Shown: positions 1-4,845 of the stretch, one piece after another | Layout of the letters: each line of letters begins with the position of its first letter | Position numbering within the stretch: the first letter of the stretch is position 1 | Assembly (NCBI GenBank): GCA_011391755.1 | Contig: JAABPZ010000048.1 | Span: 1-8,827 of the forward strand | Length of the DNA stretch: 8,827 nucleotides | Direction of reading: 5' to 3' | Source of the DNA: Methanothrix sp. | Lineage (GTDB): Archaea > Halobacteriota > Methanosarcinia > Methanotrichales > Methanotrichaceae | Position numbers and translations under genes: made by a program | The notes under the pieces: model-generated | Databases searched by the model: none | Told to the model about the DNA's origin: nothing | Seen by the model: the letters and a program-made list of their open reading frames with translations, nothing else

Positions 1-110
1 CCCTGGAGCTTTATCTGGAAAATGCAAGAGAGCTAGGGATGCGAGATGATTTGGATGCAGCCTTGACCTCGGCGCACAAGTTCACCGCCTTGATCGAGGT
101 ATCAGCCTAA
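1..110 (+). CDS. hicB: HicB-family antitoxin, C-terminal fragment (cut by window start)
   Basis: The reading frame that is open from the window edge (first full codon at 3) ends at TAA 108-110 and gives about 35 residues, starting LELYLENARELGMRDDLDAA. The LELYLENA stretch followed by a short helical tail resembles the end of the HicB/UPF0150 fold. HicB proteins bind and neutralise the HicA RNase and usually repress their own operon through a DNA-binding region. The stop codon shares its last A with the ATG of hicA (TAATG), so the two are almost certainly translated together, antitoxin first. The N-terminal part is outside the window, so neither completeness nor the DNA-binding domain can be judged. 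Identification rests partly on the partner gene. Confidence 0.72.
   Translation, partial: LELYLENARELGMRDDLDAALTSAHKFTALIEVSA
96..100 (+). promoter_or_regulatory. Ribosome-binding site for hicA inside hicB
   Basis: GAGGT lies nine bases before the hicA ATG, within the last codons of hicB. It matches the archaeal anti-Shine-Dalgarno core and supports the ATG at 110 as the toxin start. Its place inside hicB fits translational coupling of the pair. Confidence 0.5.
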
Positions 111-346
111 TGAAGCTTCCATTTCTTTCCTCACAGGAGGTCATAAAAGCCTTAAGGAAATCGGGATTCGATTATGCGCCAAAGAGGGGGAAAGGCAGCC
201 ATACTGCTCTTTTTAAGATTGACGAGCAAGGACGAAAACTGCTCGTGATAATTCCAAAAAGGAAAGACATGCCAAAGGGTGTTTTATTATCAATACTACA
301 GCAGGCGAATCTGTCAAAGGATGAATTTGTTGAACTCCTGAAGTGA
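110..346 (+). CDS. hicA: HicA-family mRNA interferase toxin
   Basis: A 78-residue protein of the usual HicA/YcfA size. It opens with MKLPFLSSQEVIKALRKSGF, the typical first strand and helix (choose, then 'ALRKSGF'). Next comes GKGSHTAL at about residues 27-34, whose His (H31) is the expected catalytic residue of this double-stranded-RNA-binding-like fold. The basic strand LLVIIPKRKDMPKGVLLSIL follows, where the family has its 'hxxxlxxGtlrsIl' motif. HicA toxins cleave mRNA in a translation-independent way and are held inactive by HicB. The gene overlaps the hicB stop by one base and ends 100 bases before carB. Its A/T-richer codons contrast with carB, which fits acquisition by transfer. All key residues appear intact, so the toxin is probably functional. 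Confidence 0.88.
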   Translation: MKLPFLSSQEVIKALRKSGFDYAPKRGKGSHTALFKIDEQGRKLLVIIPKRKDMPKGVLLSILQQANLSKDEFVELLK

Positions 347-374
347 GGTTCACCCATCAAATCAGAGCAACCCA

Positions 375-407
375 GATGCCGGGCGGCGACAAAGGCATCG
401 CCGCCTG
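375..407 (+). promoter_or_regulatory. Two mutually exclusive hairpins in the carB leader
   Basis: GATGCC (375-380) can pair with GGCATC (394-399). GGCGGCGA (382-389) can pair with TCGCCGCC (398-405), and this second stem extends by a G-T and a C-G pair to 380-407. The two stems share bases 380 and 398-399, so only one can form at a time. No T-run follows, so this is not an ordinary hicA terminator. The element sits 40 bases before the carB ATG and could be an attenuator-like switch, a protein-binding hairpin or chance in GC-rich DNA. Base pairing is seen directly; any regulatory role is inference. Confidence 0.4.
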
Positions 408-446
408 TATTGCGGGACAGTTAGACTTAATAGCAAAAAAAGACAT

Positions 447-3400
447 ATGGCAAACATGCCGAAGCGAAACGATTTCAGCAAAGTGATGATAATCGGATCG
501 GGGCCCATCGTTATCGGGCAGGCCTGTGAATTCGACTATTCTGGAACACAAGCCTGCAAGGCGCTGCGCGGGCTGGGATACAAAATTGTTCTTGTGAACT
601 CCAATCCTGCCACCATCATGACTGACCCCGCATTGGCCGATATCACCTACATCGAACCGCTCAATTTGGAAAGAATGGCGCAGATCATTGAAAAGGAGAG
701 GCCTGATGCCATTTTGCCAAATCTTGGCGGCCAGTCTGCCCTCAATTTAAGCTCTGAGCTGGCCCGGGCGGGAATCCTGGACAAATTCGGGGTTAAGGTA
801 ATCGGCGTGGAAATTGATGCCATCGAGCGGGGAGAAGACCGCATTGCCTTCAAAGAGACCATGAACGGCCTGGGCATCGAGGTGCCTAAAAGCACCGCCG
901 TTTACAGCGTCGAGGATGCTGTGGCTGCGGCCACACAACTGGGCTATCCGGTTGTGGTGCGTCCGGCCTATACCATGGGCGGTACGGGCGGCGGGCTGGT
1001 TTATAATGTGGAAGAGCTTCGCGTTGTCGCCAGCAGGGGAATTGCCGCCAGCCTCATCGGCCAGATTCTAATTGAAGAGTCAGTGCTCGGCTGGGAAGAG
1101 CTGGAGCTGGAAGTTGTTCGTGACGCCAAGAATCAGATGATCACCGTCTGTTTTATTGAGAATGTGGACGCCATGGGGGTTCATACTGGTGATTCTTACT
1201 GCACGGCGCCCATGCTTACCATTTCTCAAGCTCTGCAGAAAAAGCTTCAGGACTATTCCTACAAGATTGTGGAAGCGATCCGGGTCATTGGTGGGACCAA
1301 TATCCAGTTTGCCCACGACCCAAAGACGGGAAGAATCGTTGTCATTGAAATCAACCCCCGCACATCTCGCTCTTCGGCTCTCGCTTCCAAGGCCACCGGT
1401 TTTCCCATCGCCCTCATCTCTGCCAAACTGGCCTGCGGCGTGACGCTTGACGAAATTCCTTATTGGAGGGATGCAAGCCTGGAGAAATACACGCCCTCCG
1501 GGGATTACGTGGTAGTGAAATTTCCGCGCTTTGCATTTGAGAAATTCAGAGGAGTCCAGGACAAATTGGGCACGCAGATGAAGGCGGTAGGCGAGGTCAT
1601 GAGCATCGGTAAAACCTACAAAGAGGCACTTCAAAAGGCAATCCGCTCCCTGGAAAATGGACGTTATGGTCTGGGATATGCTCGGGACTTTAATCAAAAG
1701 TCACTCTCCGAGCTCATGGATCTGCTCAAGGATGCAACGTCCGAGCGTCAATTCATCATGTATGAGGCCCTGAGAAAAGGCGCAAGCGTCGAGAAGCTGC
1801 ATGAATTAACCTTTATCAAGCCCTGGTTTATCGAGCAGATGAAAGAGCTGGTGGATCTGGAGGAAAAGATCCTCAAGTATAAGGGCCACAGGCTTCCGGA
1901 CGACCTTCTTCTTGCGGCCAAGAGAGACGGTTTTGCCGACAAGTACCTGTCAAAACTGCTCTCTATTCCTGAGACGGAGATCCGGCTGCGGCGCAAAAGC
2001 CTGGGCATTGTTGAGGTATGGGAGCCGGTTCCAGTCAGCGGTGTTGAGAACCAGGCCTATTATTATTCGACATATAGCAAATCAAAGCTTGACTGGCCAA
2101 AGTTGGAAGGTTCAAATTCAGGGCCGGATAAAAGAGATGGCGGCAGGGATCGGCATAAGGTCATGGTGCTGGGCGGAGGTCCCAACCGCATCGGCCAGGG
2201 CATTGAATTCGACTACTGTTGTGTTCATGCCGCTTTTGCCCTGCGCGATCTGGGGTATGAGACCATCATGGTCAACTGCAACCCGGAAACGGTCTCTACC
2301 GACTATGATACCTCTGACAAGCTCTACTTTGAGCCTCTGACCGTGGAAGACGTCCTTTGCATCTACGAAGCAGAGCAGCCTGATGGGGTGATCGTTCAGT
2401 TCGGCGGCCAGACGCCGCTCAATATCGCCCGGGAGCTTGCCGAAGCCGGGGTAAAGATTCTGGGGACATCGGTGGACGCCATCGACCTGGCTGAGGATCG
2501 CGATCGATTTCGCAAGATGATGGAGCAGATGAATATTCCCATGCCTGAATCGGGCATGGCAAGCAGCCTGGAGGAGGCGAGGGTTGTCGCCACGCGGATA
2601 GGCTACCCGCTCATGGTGCGGCCTTCTTATGTTCTGGGCGGGCGGGGCATGGAGGTGATCCACGATGTTGAGATGCTGGAGCGGTACGTTCTGGCTGCGG
2701 TGGATGTGACTCCAGAGAGGCCCATCCTCATCGACCGGTTCCTTGACAATGCCCTGGAGATGGAAGCCGATGCCCTGTCCGACGGCAGTGATGCATTTGT
2801 TCCCGCGGTGATGGAGCATATCGAACTGGCGGGCATCCACTCCGGGGATTCTGCCTGCGTGATTCCGCCGGTAAGCATTCCGCCCGGGCACCTGAAAACC
2901 ATCAAAGAGTACACGCAGAGGATTGCCAAAGGGCTGCATGTTGTGGGGCTCATGAATATGCAGTATGCCCTTGCCAATGATACGGTCTATGTGCTGGAGG
3001 CCAATCCCAGGGCATCGCGGACAGTACCCCTGGTATCCAAGGTGTGCAACATCTCCATGGCCAGCATGGCTACGGAGCTGATGATGGGCAAAAGGCTTCT
3101 GGACATGGGCCTCGTGGAGAAGAAAATTCCCCACTTTGGGGTTAAGGAGTCCGTGTTTCCCTTTAATATGTTCCCGGAGGTCGATCCCGTGTTGGGTCCG
3201 GAGATGCGGTCAACCGGTGAGGTTTTGGGCCTGGCCGATTCCTTTGGCATGGCTTTTTACAAGGCAGAGGAGGCAGCCAAACAGACCCTTCCTGAGAAAG
3301 GGACGGTGCTGATAACCGTTGCCGAGAAAGATCGGCGGGGAGCGCTAAGCGTTGCTCGGGGACTGTCCCAACTGGGCTTTGAGATCAAAGCCACAAAAGG

Positions 3401-3701
3401 AACCCATGAGTTCCTGGCCGCCAATGGGGTGAACGCGGATCTGATCTCAAAGCTTCAGGAAGGCCGGCCCAATATCGATGATGCCATCAAGAACGGGCAG
3501 ATTCAGCTGGTCATCAACACGCCCCTGGGCCGAGCCAGCCAGTATGACGACTCCTATATCAGAAAGGCGGCCATCAAGTACAAGGTGCCGTATATTACTA
3601 CTATTGCCGCCGCTTGTGCTGCCGCCAAAGGGATTGCTGCTTTCAAGAAGGGCAAATCTGGGGTGAAGTCGCTGCAGGAGTATCATGCGGATATTAAGTA
3701 A
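447..3701 (+). CDS. carB: Carbamoyl-phosphate synthase large subunit
   Basis: At 1084 residues this is a full-length CarB, which makes carbamoyl phosphate from bicarbonate, ATP and ammonia delivered by CarA, for pyrimidines and arginine. The duplicated synthetase halves are plain. The first begins near residue 13 with IIGSGPIVIGQ, has RPAYTMGGTGGG at 172-183 and metal-ligand E301/N303 in EINPRTSRSS. The second begins near 571 with VLGGGPNRIGQ, has RPSYVLGGRG at 725-734 and E851/N853 in LEANPRASRT. The linking region (about 405-560) carries the oligomerisation domain. The C-terminal regulatory (MGS-like) domain starts near 950 and keeps T983, T986 and K1002, at the spacing I recall for the nucleotide-effector ligands of the E. 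coli enzyme. No carA is adjacent. Some methanogens have carB split in two; here it is fused. The start could also be the ATG at 456 (MPKRNDF), which matches the common family N-terminus; neither start has a clear ribosome-binding site. Confidence 0.97.
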   Translation: MANMPKRNDFSKVMIIGSGPIVIGQACEFDYSGTQACKALRGLGYKIVLVNSNPATIMTDPALADITYIEPLNLERMAQIIEKERPDAILPNLGGQSALNLSSELARAGILDKFGVKVIGVEIDAIERGEDRIAFKETMNGLGIEVPKSTAVYSVEDAVAAATQLGYPVVVRPAYTMGGTGGGLVYNVEELRVVASRGIAASLIGQILIEESVLGWEELELEVVRDAKNQMITVCFIENVDAMGVHTGDSYCTAPMLTISQALQKKLQDYSYKIVEAIRVIGGTNIQFAHDPKTGRIVVIEINPRTSRSSALASKATGFPIALISAKLACGVTLDEIPYWRDASLEKYTPSGDYVVVKFPRFAFEKFRGVQDKLGTQMKAVGEVMSIGKTYKEALQKAIRSLENGRYGLGYARDFNQKSLSELMDLLKDATSERQFIMYEALRKGASVEKLHELTFIKPWFIEQMKELVDLEEKILKYKGHRLPDDLLLAAKRDGFADKYLSKLLSIPETEIRLRRKSLGIVEVWEPVPVSGVENQAYYYSTYSKSKLDWPKLEGSNSGPDKRDGGRDRHKVMVLGGGPNRIGQGIEFDYCCVHAAFALRDLGYETIMVNCNPETVSTDYDTSDKLYFEPLTVEDVLCIYEAEQPDGVIVQFGGQTPLNIARELAEAGVKILGTSVDAIDLAEDRDRFRKMMEQMNIPMPESGMASSLEEARVVATRIGYPLMVRPSYVLGGRGMEVIHDVEMLERYVLAAVDVTPERPILIDRFLDNALEMEADALSDGSDAFVPAVMEHIELAGIHSGDSACVIPPVSIPPGHLKTIKEYTQRIAKGLHVVGLMNMQYALANDTVYVLEANPRASRTVPLVSKVCNISMASMATELMMGKRLLDMGLVEKKIPHFGVKESVFPFNMFPEVDPVLGPEMRSTGEVLGLADSFGMAFYKAEEAAKQTLPEKGTVLITVAEKDRRGALSVARGLSQLGFEIKATKGTHEFLAANGVNADLISKLQEGRPNIDDAIKNGQIQLVINTPLGRASQYDDSYIRKAAIKYKVPYITTIAAACAAAKGIAAFKKGKSGVKSLQEYHADIK

Positions 3702-3744
3702 AATGGCATTGATCTCGGGCGGTCAAAATCGCTTTTCAGCAAAT

Positions 3745-3781
3745 AAAGGGGAGTGAAGGCTCATGCCGCCTTCTCCTTTTT
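3745..3781 (+). terminator. Probable carB terminator hairpin
   Basis: AAAGGGGAGTGAAGGC (3745-3760) pairs with GCCTTCTCCTTTT (3768-3780), with a two-base TG bulge and a seven-base loop. The run of five T at 3777-3781 closes it. It lies 44 bases after the carB stop. Archaeal termination depends mostly on T-runs, so the hairpin may be secondary. Because the minus-strand remnants point toward it, it separates convergent units. Confidence 0.5.
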
Positions 3782-3803
3782 CTTGCTGGTGCGACCCTCA
3801 ACT

Positions 3804-4060
3804 TCATTCATCTTGCCCGCAAAACTTCACCGCCATGGCCGCCCATGTGAAGCCCGCTCCACTGCTTGCTATAACAATTAGATCGCCCGGGCTTTATATC
3901 CGCCTCTCTTCTATCGCCTGCCCCAGGTTGAAGAGGGTATCAACCGTGCCATGTGGCCATAATCTTCAATGGAAGGTCAGTAGTGTTTTTCTCGCTCAAT
4001 CCCACGGATTGAAATATATCTGTTAAAAGGGTCCTTTTAACCTGATTGGTGAAGAGAAAA
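3804..4060 (-). pseudogene. Broken C-terminal part of a beta-ketoacyl-ACP synthase III-like gene
   Basis: Read on the minus strand, bases 4053-3943 give FTNQVKRTLL, then TDIFQSVGLSEKNTTDLPLK and IMATWHG before a TGA at 3942-3940. One frame over, from 3944 to 3806, the text goes on as VDTLFNLGQAIEERRI, an in-frame TAA (3896-3894), then SPGDLIVIASSGAGFTWAAM and AVKFCGQDE, ending at TGA 3806-3804. Joined, this is a continuous match to the KAS III/FabH C-terminus: the 'TNQVKR' stretch in the place of the catalytic-His 'hQaN' region, the 'tvdtlfnLgqAieegrikpGD' helix and the final 'GaGFTWaa' glycine-rich strand. The active-site Cys half is missing. One frameshift near 3945 and one nonsense codon make it a pseudogene unless the assembly is wrong. 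A 16-codon frame (3811-3761, ATG overlapping the stop region) follows and could be an altered tail or a lost next gene. Upstream of 4060 the similarity stops. Confidence 0.75.
4022..4041. repeat. Perfect 9-bp inverted repeat
   Basis: GTTAAAAGG and CCTTTTAAC flank a two-base GT spacer. The sequence lies inside the broken synthase remnant, where it reads as codons for VKRTLL, so it is likely a by-product of coding sequence rather than an operator. Confidence 0.4.
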
Positions 4061-4119
4061 AGGCAACTTCAGAACCGCCACCAGCCTTTTTCCTTGTCCT
4101 TCCTGGCTTGGTGGCAATT

Positions 4120-4635
4120 TCACTGCATGCCTAAGCGTTCCTTTATCGCTCGGACATCGGATTGTACCTGTCTAAGAGTCATTCCATATCCTGGTTGGAT
4201 GTCTTCTCTCATGCCTTTGATCTCATCTAGGGTGGCGTCGCCGGTCTTTCGCACTGCTTTTATGTCCTCGCTAATCCGAGGGATCACGGCGGTATTCTCT
4301 TGGATCTTCAGAAGTAACGGTATAGCCTTATCCAGTTGAACAAATGAGCAGAGCATGGCCATCTCTATGGTTCGCCCAACATCGCCGTCGTAGGGCTCAG
4401 AGGTCACCTTTGAGACTTCGGCCAGCTCCGGCTTATTCTTCTCAATAGTATGTAAGAAGGGCGCGATTCTGGCCTCATCTCCTTCCACTAGGGCGATAAC
4501 CTCTTGCTGGCCGTTCTCTTCCCAGTTGTATGTAGACAATCCCGGTAGGGCTAGGTTCATGGCATTTTTGAGCAGGAATACCCGATAGCCCACGTCATGC
4601 ACTTTTGGACCGGTAATCTTGATTTTCAGCTTCAT
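4120..4635 (-). CDS. Acylphosphatase-domain protein with helical C-terminal extension
   Basis: A 171-residue protein. Residues 1 to about 78 look like an acylphosphatase fold: beta strand MKLKIKITG, then VHDVGYRVF where R18 matches the phosphate-binding arginine of the family's 'GVgFR' loop. N37 in STYNWEENGQ matches the catalytic asparagine of 'GwVrN'. VIALVEGDEARIAPFL is the expected 'v.v.GdeeaI..fl' strand and helix. Acylphosphatases hydrolyse carboxyl-phosphate bonds such as acetyl phosphate. A normal enzyme ends near residue 90-100; here residues about 85-171 add amphipathic helices (LLLKIQENTAVIPRISEDIK) that could form a coiled coil or a partner surface. The usual Gly-rich loop is altered (GPKVHDVGYR), so the domain may bind rather than hydrolyse. 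GGTGA lies one to two bases before the ATG, closer than ideal. It reads in the same direction as polB, 210 bases downstream of it. No signal peptide is visible, so it should be cytoplasmic. Confidence 0.75.
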   Translation of the reverse strand: MKLKIKITGPKVHDVGYRVFLLKNAMNLALPGLSTYNWEENGQQEVIALVEGDEARIAPFLHTIEKNKPELAEVSKVTSEPYDGDVGRTIEMAMLCSFVQLDKAIPLLLKIQENTAVIPRISEDIKAVRKTGDATLDEIKGMREDIQPGYGMTLRQVQSDVRAIKERLGMQ

Positions 4636-4678
4636 GTCACCCTTGATATGTATTCGTTAACCTATTTTAGTTCTCCCT

Positions 4679-4811
4679 TTATCCTGTGCCTGGAGGAAGT
4701 TGATCATTTTCGTCCTTCTGTTTGATCGTATCGAGAGCATGGGTGAGATCTTTCTGGAATGTAAATGCCGATAGATGCTATTCCTATTGTATCGCTCTGC
4801 TGGCGTATCAT
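4679..4811 (-). pseudogene. Decayed coding remnants, possibly the N-terminus of the broken synthase
   Basis: This is most of the 210-base gap between polB and the acylphosphatase gene. On the minus strand an ATG at 4811-4809 opens MIRQQSDTIGIASIGIYIPE, which resembles the first strand of KAS III proteins ('gI.g.G.YiPe'), but the frame stops at 4706-4704 after 35 codons. In the next frame, bases 4777-4679 read HLSAFTFQKDLTHALDT and then a hydrophilic tail to TAA 4681-4679, with no start codon. These two frames overlap, so at least one is chance. A frameshift joining them would give a plausible KAS III N-terminus. From this ATG to the stop of the C-terminal remnant is 1008 bases, about the length of a whole KAS III gene, but the middle is occupied by the acylphosphatase gene. 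The similarity is short and the call is tentative. Confidence 0.28.
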
Positions 4812-4845
4812 TTTTATTTCAATCCTGGACCTAAAGTTTTAAGTT

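Noticed and set aside
1080..1697. A 205-codon minus-strand frame inside carB
   Set aside because: Shadow of carB; no recognisable domain and no start signals.
2118..3134. A 338-codon minus-strand frame inside carB
   Set aside because: It lies wholly within the strongly conserved carB coding sequence. Its His/Gln/Arg-rich translation is typical of a shadow frame in GC-rich DNA.
3763..4026. An 87-codon plus-strand frame after carB
   Set aside because: It is antisense to the KAS III-like remnant, has proline- and cysteine-rich composition unlike a protein, and its ATG lies in the loop of the terminator hairpin.
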